Assembly: GCF_002115725.1 (NCBI RefSeq)
Contig: NZ_JFKD01000010.1
Span: 62,001 to 126,000 of the forward strand
Length of the DNA: 64,000 nucleotides
DNA from: Marivita cryptomonadis
GTDB taxonomy: Bacteria > Pseudomonadota > Alphaproteobacteria > Rhodobacterales > Rhodobacteraceae
Reading direction: 5' to 3'
Shown here piece after piece: positions 42,983 through 52,263 of the stretch. The notes beneath the pieces were generated by a model, which did not search any database, was not told the origin of the DNA, and saw nothing but the letters and a program-made list of their open reading frames with translations. Numbering within the stretch: the first letter of the stretch is position 1; each line of letters starts with the position of its first letter. The translations under genes and the position numbers were made by a program.

Positions 42983-44581
42983 GTGAAGCAAATATTACCA
43001 ATTTGGCAAAATCTTTCCAACACGCGCAGGGTGATTGTGATCGGCTCGACGATCGCAATTTTCCTTGCGGTTCTGGGGATGTCGCGACTTGTCACTCAGC
43101 CGCGAATGACACTGCTTTATTCCGGACTCGATCCGGCAGCTGCGGGTGAAGTGATCCAGTCGTTGCAACAGAAATCGGTGCCATTCGAAGTACAGGGTAC
43201 ATCCATTCTGGTTGCTGCAGCAAACCGGGATCAGCTGCGCCTGACCCTTGCAACTGAAGGGCTTCCTGCCACGTCGGGGCAGGGTTACGAACTTTTGGAT
43301 ACGCTGTCCGGATTTGGAACAACTGCTCAGATGTTCGATGCAACATACCTGCGCGCAAAAGAAGGAGAGCTTGCACGGACAATTGTCTCATCGTCTGACA
43401 TCTCGTCGGCCCGCGTGCATATCGCAACTGGCAGCGATAACCCATTCCGACGTGATCTTGCCCCAAGTGCATCTGTCCATGTCACTGCACGTGCCGGCTC
43501 GGTCGATCGCCAACAAGCTCAAGCCATTCGCTATCTCGTGGCGTCTGCCGTGGCAGGGCTTTCCCCGGAGGCCGTATCCCTTATTGACGCGCAGCTGGGT
43601 CTGTTGAACGAGGATACGGGTGTTTTAGGAACATCGCGTGATGTGGAACGGGGAGATCTTCTCAGGGAGCGTGTCCTGCGGTTGGTTGAGGCGCGGGTCG
43701 GACGGGGAAATGCTGTCGTTGAGGTGAGCATCGATTCCATCACTGAGACTGAGTCGATCATGGAACGACACTTTGATCCTGAAAGCCGATTTGTCATCAG
43801 TTCCGACAGTGAGGAGCGATCCGATCAGTCCGAGAACGGAGGCTCCGGCGCAGTTACAGTCGCGTCCAATCTGCCTGATGGCGATGGTGCCGCGTCTGAA
43901 GGCGAAACGCGGCAAACTGCCGAAACGCGTGAACGTCTGAATTATGAGGTGTCTCAAACGACCCGCGAAATTCTGAAGGTACCCGGAGCGATCAAACGGT
44001 TGACCGTCGCGGTCATGGTGAATGGGGCAATCCAGACAAATGCGCAGGGAGAGGACACATTCATTCCTGTGGCAGAGGAAGAGTTGTCCGCTTTGCGTGA
44101 TCTGGTTGCTTCGGCTGTGGGCTTCGACGAGGCCCGAGGCGATGTGATCACCCTCAAGTCATTGTCTTTCGAACCGAATGAACCGTTGGGTTCCGTGCCT
44201 ATTGAAACAGGTTTTTTTGCAGGCCAAATCGATACGATGAAACTTTTGCAGCTTGCGGTCTTTGCCGCTGTTGCTCTGATATTAGGCATTTTTGTTCTAC
44301 GCCCTCTCTTATTGCCGGGGCGGCGTACACAAGTGCTCGCCTTGCCTGCGACCACAAGCACGTCGGAACTGGATAGTGACATCCCGGTCCTCAATGGAAC
44401 AATCGAGCCCGATACCGATGACCGAATTCCCATTTTGACCGACCAAGTGGTGAGCGCAGATCCCCAAAACGCAGAAGATGCCGTTGCCCGTCTGAAAACG
44501 CTGATCGAAGAACGCAGAAGCGAAACGGTCGAAGTCTTGCGCAGTTGGCTTGATGATCCCCGACCGGAGGATGCGAGATGA
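42983..44581 (+). CDS. fliF: Flagellar MS-ring protein FliF
   Basis: 532 residues. It builds the membrane ring of the flagellum. An N-terminal span (VIVIGSTIAIFLAVLGMSRL, residues about 17-36) precedes the YscJ-like domain with LYSGLDPAAAGEVIQSLQQK and YELLDTLSGFGTTAQMFDAT; the C-terminal span LLQLAVFAAVALILGIFVL lies near residue 420. The last 40 residues (RLKTLIEERRSETVEVLRSW) form the FliG-binding tail. No fliG gene is in the window. It overlaps the next gene by ATGA. Confidence 0.94.
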   Translation: MKQILPIWQNLSNTRRVIVIGSTIAIFLAVLGMSRLVTQPRMTLLYSGLDPAAAGEVIQSLQQKSVPFEVQGTSILVAAANRDQLRLTLATEGLPATSGQGYELLDTLSGFGTTAQMFDATYLRAKEGELARTIVSSSDISSARVHIATGSDNPFRRDLAPSASVHVTARAGSVDRQQAQAIRYLVASAVAGLSPEAVSLIDAQLGLLNEDTGVLGTSRDVERGDLLRERVLRLVEARVGRGNAVVEVSIDSITETESIMERHFDPESRFVISSDSEERSDQSENGGSGAVTVASNLPDGDGAASEGETRQTAETRERLNYEVSQTTREILKVPGAIKRLTVAVMVNGAIQTNAQGEDTFIPVAEEELSALRDLVASAVGFDEARGDVITLKSLSFEPNEPLGSVPIETGFFAGQIDTMKLLQLAVFAAVALILGIFVLRPLLLPGRRTQVLALPATTSTSELDSDIPVLNGTIEPDTDDRIPILTDQVVSADPQNAEDAVARLKTLIEERRSETVEVLRSWLDDPRPEDAR

Positions 44582-45180
44582 CGTCTCTGGCCCTTTATCT
44601 GGAAGACTTCGGGACGCCAATCTCAGGGCAAACTGCAGCTGTGATTTCTGTCGAAATGCTTGAAACAGAGCGATTGGAGTCTTTCGACAAAGGCTATCGG
44701 GCTGGTTGGGACGATGCGATAAAAGCCAAGTCGGACGAAGGGGCGCAATTTGCAGATGGGGTTGCGCAGAGCCTTCAGGACCTGTCGTTCACCTACCACG
44801 AGGTACATGCGCAGATCCTATCCAATCTTGGGCCGTTGTTCGAAGAAATATTGCAAAAATTGTTGCCTCTCTTGGCACGAGAAACTTTGGGCGCGCATGT
44901 CGCGGACCAATTAGCCAGCATGGCGCGTGACATGGGAACCGTTCAGATCGAGATTGCGGTTGCCCCGGGAACGGCAGAACAGGTATCCCAGTTGGTCAAC
45001 GGAGCGGGAGCCCGACTTCCGATTGCGGTGGTCGAAGACGCAGATGTGCCCGAAGGCCGCGCAGATATGCGCCTCGGCGCAAAAGAAGTGTCTATCGACC
45101 TTTCGGATGTGATCGTACAAATTTCTGAAGCTGTGCGCGCTGCCCTTCAGGGCCAAACTGAGATGCGCGCCCATGGATAG
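44578..45180 (+). CDS. FliH-like flagellar export regulator
   Basis: 200 residues. An N-terminal coiled coil-like part (ETERLESFDKGYRAGWDDAI, with a GYxxGWxD pattern typical of FliH/YscL) is followed by a soluble domain with VAQSLQDLSFTYHEVHAQIL and QIEIAVAPGTAEQVSQLVN. FliH holds the export ATPase FliI in check. Sequence is divergent; the assignment rests on the motif and its place between fliF and fliN. It overlaps fliF by four bases and fliN by eight. Confidence 0.7.
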   Translation: MTSLALYLEDFGTPISGQTAAVISVEMLETERLESFDKGYRAGWDDAIKAKSDEGAQFADGVAQSLQDLSFTYHEVHAQILSNLGPLFEEILQKLLPLLARETLGAHVADQLASMARDMGTVQIEIAVAPGTAEQVSQLVNGAGARLPIAVVEDADVPEGRADMRLGAKEVSIDLSDVIVQISEAVRAALQGQTEMRAHG

Positions 45181-45469
45181 TACAAAGACACAATCGGACA
45201 CGCGTAAGGTTGATGCGGCTTTTACCCATGTTCCAATTGAAATCATGGTGTCCGTCGGCCGCGCACGACCCTTGGTTAGAGACTTGCTGCAGCTTGAAGA
45301 AGGGTCTGTCTTACTGCTGGACAAACGTGTCGAAGACGCGGTCGAACTGTATGTCGGGGATCGCTTGATCGGTTTGGGTGTTCTCGAAATCGCAGAGACG
45401 GGCGAACAGCAAGGCCAGCTGTGCGTGCGCTTGGTCGATGTCAACGATCTTGGGCCATCGGGCAGTTAA
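45173..45469 (+). CDS. fliN: Flagellar motor switch protein FliN
   Basis: 98 residues, a SpoA/FliN domain: AFTHVPIEIMVSVGRARPLV, LLQLEEGSVLLLDKRVEDAV and VELYVGDRLIGLGVLE. FliN forms the lower C-ring with FliM. Neither fliM nor fliG is in this window. It starts within the last codons of the fliH-like gene. Confidence 0.92.
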   Translation: MDSTKTQSDTRKVDAAFTHVPIEIMVSVGRARPLVRDLLQLEEGSVLLLDKRVEDAVELYVGDRLIGLGVLEIAETGEQQGQLCVRLVDVNDLGPSGS

Positions 45470-45472
45470 AGG

Positions 45473-46201
45473 GTGGGCCGCGTCGGATATATCGTTCTTC
45501 TGGCAGGCATCCTGACGGCGTCGCACGTTTCAGCGCAAAGCCTTTCGTTCGATTTTGGCGACGGCGGTTCCATTACCGCCACAACCCTGCAACTGATCGC
45601 GTTGATCACCGTGCTCAGCATCGCGCCGGGCCTTGTGATCATGATCACCTGTTTTCCATTTATCATCACGGTACTTGCCATTTTGCGGCAGGCAATCGGA
45701 TTACAGCAATCCCCTCCCAACATGCTGATCGTCAGCATTGCGCTGTTTCTCACGTTCTTCGTAATGGAGCCTGTCCTGCTTGAGTCATGGCAGCAGGGAA
45801 TCAAGCCGCTTCTGGATGAGCAGATCGAGGTCGAAGAGGGTTTTGACCGTGGTTTTGAACCGTTTCGTGTGTTCATGGCGGCGCAGGTCGACCCGGACAC
45901 CTTTGCCACAATGGCGCGCATCCGTAGTGATCTTGACTTGACGGAGGTCAGTCCGGACACTCCGCTCTCGGTGTTGGTTTCCACTTTTCTGCTATCCGAG
46001 ATGTCCAGGGCGTTTCAGGTAGGGTTCCTGATCTTCCTGCCTTTCCTGATCATTGACCTTGTTGTGGCAGCAGTGCTGATGTCGATGGGTATGATGATGG
46101 TCCCGCCGGCCATCGTGTCACTGCCGTTCAAACTTGCGTTTTTCGTCGTAGCGAATGGCTGGGCGCTGGTGGCGGAAAGCCTAGTCAGATCCTACCAGTA
46201 A
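45473..46201 (+). CDS. fliP: Flagellar export gate protein FliP
   Basis: 242 residues from a GTG start three bases after the fliN stop. A cleaved signal peptide is likely (MGRVGYIVLLAGILTASHVSAQ). FliP family spans are ITVLSIAPGLVIMITCFPFI, MLIVSIALFLTFFVMEPVLL and FLIFLPFLIIDLVVAAVLMS. FliP is the core of the type III export gate with FliQ and FliR, which are not in this window. The gene ends the plus-strand cluster; a convergent extensin-like gene follows. Confidence 0.94.
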   Translation: MGRVGYIVLLAGILTASHVSAQSLSFDFGDGGSITATTLQLIALITVLSIAPGLVIMITCFPFIITVLAILRQAIGLQQSPPNMLIVSIALFLTFFVMEPVLLESWQQGIKPLLDEQIEVEEGFDRGFEPFRVFMAAQVDPDTFATMARIRSDLDLTEVSPDTPLSVLVSTFLLSEMSRAFQVGFLIFLPFLIIDLVVAAVLMSMGMMMVPPAIVSLPFKLAFFVVANGWALVAESLVRSYQ

Positions 46202-46220
46202 TCCGATGAAGCCTTTGGGT

Positions 46221-47114
46221 TCAGCGACAGAACGATCCACCGCGATGTCGGGCTGTATCGAAGTGGAAGTGATCCTTGTGAAACCGATCGGAGTCCGGCC
46301 CGAGGACAGTGCCGAAAATACCGCAGGCCCGCGCATGCATTTTGCGCAGCATGGCGCCGGTGTCACGACGGTTCCAATCCTGCAAAAGCGTGATCTCAGA
46401 CCCATCGCGGAGGCGGAACCCTGAGATGTCGATCGCACGCCCCTTGCCATGCTCACTGATCTTCGCGCCGGGCTGATTGTTGCGGGTTCGGCAGGCATAA
46501 TGCGCGGCGACCCTGATTTGTGACACACCGCCACCTGTGGTGCCGATTGCAGGTTTTACGCCATTGTTCACCCACGTTTTCAGCGCCTTGGCGGTTGTGC
46601 AGTCGATCACGGCCTCTTGGCTTAGGGGAATGCCGGACACTGATCGAACTTTGACTGCGTTCTCAATTCCGCAAGCTGACAGGCGACCCGGGACGAAGCC
46701 AACCGTTTCGCCCTGAATGTCCGGATCATTGCAGACAGCACCTCGCGCGCGGGCTTGCCGTTGCGCCATTGCCTTTTGCACCATGCTGTCGGGGCGCAGG
46801 TTCGGGCGGATTGACAATCCAGTGGCTTGGGGGGACAGGGCGGCAAAGGCGCGTGTCGTCAGGCCAATCTGTCTGGCAAGCGCATGTTGGAAGCCGGGAT
46901 CGGCCTCGCCTTCGATTTCCCGTGTCAACTGGCGCACCAAGCTGGCTTCAAACAAGATAGGTCGCGCGTTGGGTCGTGAGTCTTTCAGTGAAGGTTTGGT
47001 CAACTCAAGGGTAGGGCCCGTTCGGGCGACTGGTCTCAGTGATGTGTCTGGCGCCGCCAGTGCCGCCCCAGTCATCCCGATCCACACACAAACAAAAACA
47101 CTCGTTAACCGCAT
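46221..47114 (-). CDS. Extensin-like C-domain protein, exported
   Basis: 297 residues. A Sec signal peptide is present (MRLTSVFVCVWIGMTGAALA, cleavage near residue 20). The C-terminal extensin-like domain contains GIENAVKVRSVSGIPLSQ, CTTAKALKTWVNNGVKP, SEHGKGRAIDISGFRL and FHKDHFHFDTARH, with His and Asp residues typical of a D,D- or L,D-peptidase-like fold. Four or more Cys may form disulfides in the periplasm. The function is unproven. Confidence 0.88.
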   Translation of the reverse strand: MRLTSVFVCVWIGMTGAALAAPDTSLRPVARTGPTLELTKPSLKDSRPNARPILFEASLVRQLTREIEGEADPGFQHALARQIGLTTRAFAALSPQATGLSIRPNLRPDSMVQKAMAQRQARARGAVCNDPDIQGETVGFVPGRLSACGIENAVKVRSVSGIPLSQEAVIDCTTAKALKTWVNNGVKPAIGTTGGGVSQIRVAAHYACRTRNNQPGAKISEHGKGRAIDISGFRLRDGSEITLLQDWNRRDTGAMLRKMHARACGIFGTVLGPDSDRFHKDHFHFDTARHRGGSFCR

Positions 47115-47122
47115 CCGATGCC

Positions 47123-48034
47123 CTATCCAGAACGCCCAAAGTTTGGGGCTGCTGTATCCTGACCCGCTTCAATGATCCCGCGACGGATCGCCCGCGTTCG
47201 CGTGAAGTAGTCATGAAGCAATGGGCCATCACCCTGCCGGATCGCCCGTTGCAGCGCAAACAACTCTTCTGTGAAACGCCCAAGGATTTCCAGTGTCGCG
47301 TCCTTGTTGGTAAGGAAAACATCGCGCCACATTGTCGGATCCGAGGCTGCGATACGGGTGAAATCCCGAAATCCGGCCGCCGAATACTTGATCACTTCGC
47401 TGTCGGTGACGCGCCGCAGGTCATCCGCCACACCTACCATCGTGTACGCAATCAGGTGCGGGCAATGCGACGTGACCGCCAGAACGAGGTCGTGGTGGTC
47501 CGGCTCCATCACATCGACGTTCGAACCAAGACCACGCCAGTAGCGCGAAAGGGTTTCGACGGCCTCGGAGTCGCTGCCTTCGGACGGAACGATCAGGCAC
47601 CACCGATTGTCGAAGAGCGTTGCGAAACCGGACTCCGGTCCGGAGTGTTCTGTTCCCGCCAACGGGTGCGCGGGAACGAAGTGCACGCCTTCAGGAATGT
47701 GCGGAGCAACATCGCTGATCACATGGCCCTTGACCGATCCAACGTCGGTAACGGTCGCTCTGGGCTTGAGATAGGGCGCGATATCTTGTGCCAGTTGCCC
47801 CATTACGCCGACGGGTACGGCCAGAACCACAAGGTCTGCATCCGCAACGGCCTCTGCCAGCGTATCGCAGACCTTGTCGCACAAACCGATCCGGCGCGCA
47901 GTGTCACGGGTTTCCGCGCTGCGGGCGTATCCTGTGACGTGGCCGGCCAAGCCGCCGCGTTTCATCGCCCAGAACATCGACGACGCGATCAGGCCAAGTC
48001 CGATCAAGGCGACGCGATCATAGATCGGGGTCAT
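47123..48034 (-). CDS. tyrA: Prephenate/arogenate dehydrogenase
   Basis: 303 residues. It makes 4-hydroxyphenylpyruvate or tyrosine using NAD(P). The cofactor site [17 protein letters not shown] is at the N-terminus, followed by [29 protein letters not shown] and [14 protein letters not shown] with the catalytic His. It overlaps the upstream hisC gene by four bases, forming a hisC-tyrA pair in which HisC may also act as an aromatic aminotransferase. It ends eight bases after the extensin-like gene begins. Confidence 0.94.
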   Translation of the reverse strand: MTPIYDRVALIGLGLIASSMFWAMKRGGLAGHVTGYARSAETRDTARRIGLCDKVCDTLAEAVADADLVVLAVPVGVMGQLAQDIAPYLKPRATVTDVGSVKGHVISDVAPHIPEGVHFVPAHPLAGTEHSGPESGFATLFDNRWCLIVPSEGSDSEAVETLSRYWRGLGSNVDVMEPDHHDLVLAVTSHCPHLIAYTMVGVADDLRRVTDSEVIKYSAAGFRDFTRIAASDPTMWRDVFLTNKDATLEILGRFTEELFALQRAIRQGDGPLLHDYFTRTRAIRRGIIEAGQDTAAPNFGRSG

Positions 48035-49116
48035 CGTGCGCCTGCCTTGAACTGGCCTATCGCATGCGCCACTCGGCGGCAGCTTGCCTCGTCCCCGACC
48101 GTGATGCGCAGCGCGAAGGGCAAGTTGTAGGACCCAACCTGTCGGACAATCAGGCCTTGTTTCTGCAGGTATTCATTACATGCTTCGGCCTCTGCTTCAT
48201 CGGTGAACCGGGCAAGAACGAAATTCGCCATCGACGTGTCAGATGGAACACCATGTTCGGCCAGCGCTTCGGCCAACCATGCACGCAGGCGGGTGTTCTC
48301 AAGGCGGCACTTCTCGACATACGCGGTGTCGCGTACGGCGACTTCTGCCGCAGCGAGTGCAGTGCCGGACAGGTTGAAGGGGCCGCGAATGCGATTGAGA
48401 ACGTCAATCACTTCCTGCGGTCCGTAGCCCCAGCCGATCCGCAGCCCGCCCAGGCCGTAAATCTTTGAGAAAGTGCGCGTCATCACAACGTTGTTGCGTG
48501 CACGAACCAGCCCGGCACCGCCATCGTAGCCGTCGACGAATTCGGCATAGGCTCCGTCCAACACCAGCAACGTCTGGGGGGGTAGGTTTTCGGCAAGACG
48601 TTCAACCTCGGCCAGACCGATCATTGTGCCGGTCGGATTGTTCGGGTTGGCGATGAACACCAATTTCGTCTTGTCCGTGCAGGCCGCAAGGATCGCGTCG
48701 ACATCGGTGACGCGTTCATGTTCGGCGACCTCGACCGGAGTCGCACCCGCTGCAAGGGCGCAAATCTTGTAGAGCGCAAAACCGTGTTCCGTGTGGATCA
48801 CCTCATCCCCTGGCCCGGCATAGGCTTGGCACAAAAAGGTGATGATCTCGTCAGAGCCGACACCACAGATGATCTGATCTGCGTTCAGGTTGTGAACTTC
48901 GGCGATGGCGGCGCGCAAAGCGGCGTGATTGGTCGAGGGATAGCGATGCAACTCGAGCACCGAACGCCGCACCGCTTCCTGCGCGGCGGGGCTTGGCCCG
49001 AACGGGTTTTCGTTCGAGCTGAGTTTCACCACGTTGGACACGCCGTCGACATGCGATTTGCCGCCGACATAAAGCGCAATATCCATGATCCCGGGTTGTG
49101 GGGTGATCTTCGTCAT
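48031..49116 (-). CDS. hisC: Histidinol-phosphate aminotransferase
   Basis: 361 residues, PLP fold type [15 protein letters not shown] near residues 33-46 is the family signature, the PLP-binding Lys is in [20 protein letters not shown] near 222, and NPNNPTGT near 158 completes the site. The start at [12 protein letters not shown] aligns with the family; the frame is open 21 codons further upstream. Its pairing with tyrA suggests double use in histidine and aromatic amino acid synthesis. Confidence 0.94.
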   Translation of the reverse strand: MTKITPQPGIMDIALYVGGKSHVDGVSNVVKLSSNENPFGPSPAAQEAVRRSVLELHRYPSTNHAALRAAIAEVHNLNADQIICGVGSDEIITFLCQAYAGPGDEVIHTEHGFALYKICALAAGATPVEVAEHERVTDVDAILAACTDKTKLVFIANPNNPTGTMIGLAEVERLAENLPPQTLLVLDGAYAEFVDGYDGGAGLVRARNNVVMTRTFSKIYGLGGLRIGWGYGPQEVIDVLNRIRGPFNLSGTALAAAEVAVRDTAYVEKCRLENTRLRAWLAEALAEHGVPSDTSMANFVLARFTDEAEAEACNEYLQKQGLIVRQVGSYNLPFALRITVGDEASCRRVAHAIGQFKAGAR

Positions 49117-49196
49117 CTGAGCCTCCGCTATGCCAAACGGTTTAGCGGTGCGAACGGGCAAGGGAAAGCGACAAACCACCCCAGTCCAAGGCTGTC

Positions 49197-49880
49197 TCAG
49201 ATGTGTGTCCGTGCAACGATACCCGTAAGGAGAGAGTCGTAGAGTTTGGGCGGCCCCTCGTATTCCGGGCTACGCGGCAGGTCGATCACATGCACGTCTG
49301 GTGCGCCGATCAACTCTGGCGCGACATCGTTTGCAACGGTAAGGAAACTAAAGCTGGTCTCAGGTCCGAAAAGGTCGCGTCCAAGCGCTGTGACGTTGGC
49401 ATGTCGTTGAGCCGTCAGTTGGAATGTATCCCAGGGCGTGACGTTGTTCACGGTGTCCGGCAGATTGGGCTGAATATTCGACCAGACCAAATGTGTGCGC
49501 CCTCCATAGTCCGGTGCCAGGAACGGTGCGGCTTGGTGCGCAAGTTTGCTGATCAGGTTGTCTTTCTGTGCCGGATCGTCAAACGTCTTTGCAATCTCTT
49601 GTTCGTGGAAGAAACAAACGCCGGGAAGCAGTTTGTGAAACAGCAACACGTCCCATTCTACGAAAAACGCGGTCGCATCCCCAAGCATGTCTTGCAAACT
49701 GCCATCGACCGCGTGACGCAATATGGACTCCGTGCCGACCAACGAAACGATGTTCCAGTCGAACAAGGACCTCACGAAGTGGGGGGCCGTTTCGGGATGC
49801 CTGTCTTGGAAGAAATCGAATTGAAACCGATTGATGCAACTGCACCCGATGGTCAGCACACGGGTTGTGTCAGCGTCCAT
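49197..49880 (-). CDS. Conserved hypothetical protein
   Basis: 227 residues from the chosen ATG ([19 protein letters not shown]). The start [20 protein letters not shown] with later [20 protein letters not shown] recalls the papain-like cysteine peptidase family DUF1796 (SLG.C.pRF...FDW pattern), and [14 protein letters not shown] appears near residue 125. The link is weak and from memory. No signal or membrane segment is seen. It lies 14 bases after map on the same strand, so the two may be co-transcribed. Confidence 0.7.
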   Translation of the reverse strand: MDADTTRVLTIGCSCINRFQFDFFQDRHPETAPHFVRSLFDWNIVSLVGTESILRHAVDGSLQDMLGDATAFFVEWDVLLFHKLLPGVCFFHEQEIAKTFDDPAQKDNLISKLAHQAAPFLAPDYGGRTHLVWSNIQPNLPDTVNNVTPWDTFQLTAQRHANVTALGRDLFGPETSFSFLTVANDVAPELIGAPDVHVIDLPRSPEYEGPPKLYDSLLTGIVARTHI

Positions 49881-49894
49881 AAGGGCAGCATCAC

Positions 49895-50710
49895 TCAGGC
49901 AGAATACGTCGGGTGGAACTGCCCGGATGGAGATGGTGTGAAAACCTCGCACCCATCATATGTGATCCCGATGGAGTGTTCGAACTGCGCGGACAACGAC
50001 TTGTCCCGCGTCACGGCTGTCCAATCGTCGGCCAAAACTTTGGTTTCCGGACGACCAAGATTTACCATCGGCTCGATCGTGAAGAACATGCCTTCCTCAA
50101 GTCGCGGTCCGGTGCCTGGGCGGCCATAGTGCAGCACGTTGGGCGGAGCGTGGAACACGCGGCCCAAGCCGTGGCCGCAGAAGTCGCGCACGACGGACAT
50201 ACGGTTCGCCTCGACAAAGGTCTGGATAGCGTGGCCGATGTCGCCGAACGTGTTGCCGGGCTTTGCAGCTTCGATCCCCATGAACAGTGCGTCATGGGTG
50301 ACCTGAATCAGACGCTCCGCCTTACGGCTCAGCTTGCCGGCCACATACATCCGGCTGGTGTCTCCGAACCATCCATCGACAATCACCGTCACATCGATGT
50401 TGAGGATGTCTCCATCCTTAAGCGTCTTGTCACCGGGGATACCGTGGCAGACCACGTGGTTCACGCTGATACAGCTTGCGTGCTGATAGCCTTTGTAGCC
50501 GATGGTTGCCGATACAGCGCCCGCTTTTTCAACCTCAGTTCGGATGAAATCGTCCAGCGCCGCAGTGGTCTGCCCGACGACGACATGTTCGGCCACATCA
50601 TCCAGAATGCGGGCAGCCAGTTCTCCGGCTCTGCGCATACCAGCAAAGTCCGCTGCCTCGTGGATGCGGATACCTTCCCGTGTCATGCGACCATCATGGT
50701 TATTGTTCAC
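49895..50710 (-). CDS. map: Type I methionine aminopeptidase
   Basis: 271 residues. It removes the initiator Met from new proteins. All five metal ligands are visible: Asp in LNIDVTVIVDGWFGDTSRMY (two), His in DFCGHGLGRVFHAPP, Glu in EEGMFFTIEPM and Glu in SAQFEHSIGIT; GYQHASCISVNHVVCHGIPG carries the substrate-contacting His. A few residues at the N-terminus vary, so MTREGIRIHEA (eight codons in) could be the start. Confidence 0.96.
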   Translation of the reverse strand: MNNNHDGRMTREGIRIHEAADFAGMRRAGELAARILDDVAEHVVVGQTTAALDDFIRTEVEKAGAVSATIGYKGYQHASCISVNHVVCHGIPGDKTLKDGDILNIDVTVIVDGWFGDTSRMYVAGKLSRKAERLIQVTHDALFMGIEAAKPGNTFGDIGHAIQTFVEANRMSVVRDFCGHGLGRVFHAPPNVLHYGRPGTGPRLEEGMFFTIEPMVNLGRPETKVLADDWTAVTRDKSLSAQFEHSIGITYDGCEVFTPSPSGQFHPTYSA

Positions 50711-50777
50711 AATGGAACTCCAGTAACTTTCATGTCGGTTTTAGCCCCCCGCGCATGGTTTTGCCAGTGGCGCGACA

Positions 50778-51494
50778 TTACAGCCCAGACGGCGTTAGTA
50801 TTTGGATAGGTTTGCCAAGTTCAACACCCCCAGGCGTTATGTGGCAATCCAAAGCCAATGTTTGAACTCCAGAGGCTGTGGCGGCACGCCAAGCCCGTGC
50901 ATAGGTCGGGTCGATATCATGCGCGAGCGTCATGCGGTCACAATCCGTCCGTTGTACCAGATAGAGCATCACCGCACGGTGCCCCTGCACAACCATGTTG
51001 GCAAGTTCATGCAAGTGCTTGGTGCCGCGCGCAGTCACACTGTCGGGGAACTCGGCCAGTCCTTGTTGGCGCGAAAGGGTCACGGATTTCACCTCGACAT
51101 AGGTGTCTTGCTCACCATCTCGGGACAACAGGAAATCAATCCGGCTTTTCTCGCCATAAGGCACCTCGGCACGCAGGGTGTCGAATGCATCTAGCCCCGG
51201 CACCTTGCGTGCCTCCAGCGCCGCCTTCAGCATTCGGTTCGGCACTGCCGTATCCACTCCAGTGAAGTGCCCGTTCTCGTGCTCGACCAGCCGCCAGCCG
51301 AACTTCAGTTTCTTCTTCGGGTCGTCGTTCGGCTCAAGCCAAATGCGCATCCCCGGATCGGCCAGACCCATCATCGACCCCGGGTTGGCGCAATGGGCTG
51401 TAACCTCTTGCCCGTCCGAAAGCGTGACATCAGCCAGAAAGCGTTTGTACCGCCGGATCAGGGTGCCCGGAACAAGAGGGGTTTGAAAGCGCAT
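50778..51494 (-). CDS. sfsA: SfsA family DNA-binding/nuclease-like protein
   Basis: 238 residues, the typical length. It has FLADVTLSDGQEVTAHCANP, GSMMGLADPGMRIWL, SRIDFLLSRDGEQDTYVEVK with the acidic nuclease-like residues, and FPDSVTARGTKHLHELANMV. SfsA was named as a sugar fermentation stimulation protein, and the fold suggests a nuclease; its role is unclear. It lies 67 bases upstream of map on the same strand and is divergent from the CinA-like gene at 51541. Confidence 0.93.
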   Translation of the reverse strand: MRFQTPLVPGTLIRRYKRFLADVTLSDGQEVTAHCANPGSMMGLADPGMRIWLEPNDDPKKKLKFGWRLVEHENGHFTGVDTAVPNRMLKAALEARKVPGLDAFDTLRAEVPYGEKSRIDFLLSRDGEQDTYVEVKSVTLSRQQGLAEFPDSVTARGTKHLHELANMVVQGHRAVMLYLVQRTDCDRMTLAHDIDPTYARAWRAATASGVQTLALDCHITPGGVELGKPIQILTPSGL

Positions 51495-51540
51495 AAGCCA
51501 CGCCTATACCTGAGCAAAACCCGGATCAAGGAGGCAGCGC

Positions 51541-52263
51541 ATGCCCAATCCAACCGCAGCCATGCTGGTGATCGGCGACGAGATACTGTCAGGCCGGACT
51601 CGCGACGCCAACATGCACCATCTGGCGCAGGAACTGACCAAGGTCGGCATCAACCTGCGCGAAGTGCGGATCGTCAGCGATGACCATGATGCAATCGTTG
51701 CGGCGCTGAACGATTTGCGAGCGGCCCATGACACGGTCATCACTTCGGGCGGCATTGGGCCGACCCATGACGACATCACCGCCGATTGCGTGGCGGCAGC
51801 GTTTGGCGTCCATATAGACATGCGCGACGATGCGGCGGCCCTCTTGCAAGCGCACTACAACAGCCGCGGGATGGAATTCAACGACGCCCGCAAGCGCATG
51901 GCGCGTATTCCCGATGGGGCCGCGCTGATCGAAAACCCGGTTTCCATCGCGCCCGGCTTCACCATCGGCAACGTGCATGTGATGGCGGGTGTGCCCTCGG
52001 TGTTTCAGGCGATGGTCGCCAGCGTGATCCCAACGCTGACAGGCGGCGCACCGATCCTGTCACAGACCCTGCGGGTGGATCGCGGCGAAGGCGATATCGC
52101 CGGACCATTGGGCCAGATCGCATCCGATTTCCCGGACCTCTCAATCGGCTCCTACCCGTTCCAGCAGAACGGGGCTTATGGCTCCAATATCGTCGTGCGC
52201 GGCAGTGATGGCGCACGTGTGGATCATGCGATGGCGCGATTGGCAGAACTGTTCCCGGCATGA
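51541..52263 (+). CDS. CinA-like molybdopterin-binding domain protein
   Basis: 240 residues, a MoCF_biosynth domain (as at the N-terminus of CinA): MLVIGDEILSGRTRDANMHH, DTVITSGGIGPTHDDITADC and FTIGNVHVMAGVPSVFQAMV. The C-terminal NMN deamidase domain of CinA is absent. Related stand-alone proteins are of uncertain function. It starts a plus-strand run with a GNAT gene overlapping by four bases, then AhpD-like and OmpA-like genes. Confidence 0.9.
   Translation: MPNPTAAMLVIGDEILSGRTRDANMHHLAQELTKVGINLREVRIVSDDHDAIVAALNDLRAAHDTVITSGGIGPTHDDITADCVAAAFGVHIDMRDDAAALLQAHYNSRGMEFNDARKRMARIPDGAALIENPVSIAPGFTIGNVHVMAGVPSVFQAMVASVIPTLTGGAPILSQTLRVDRGEGDIAGPLGQIASDFPDLSIGSYPFQQNGAYGSNIVVRGSDGARVDHAMARLAELFPA

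Noticed and set aside
47039..48130. 363-residue open frame on the plus strand opposite tyrA
   Set aside because: Shadow of tyrA; composition typical of a reverse-frame translation of high-GC coding sequence.
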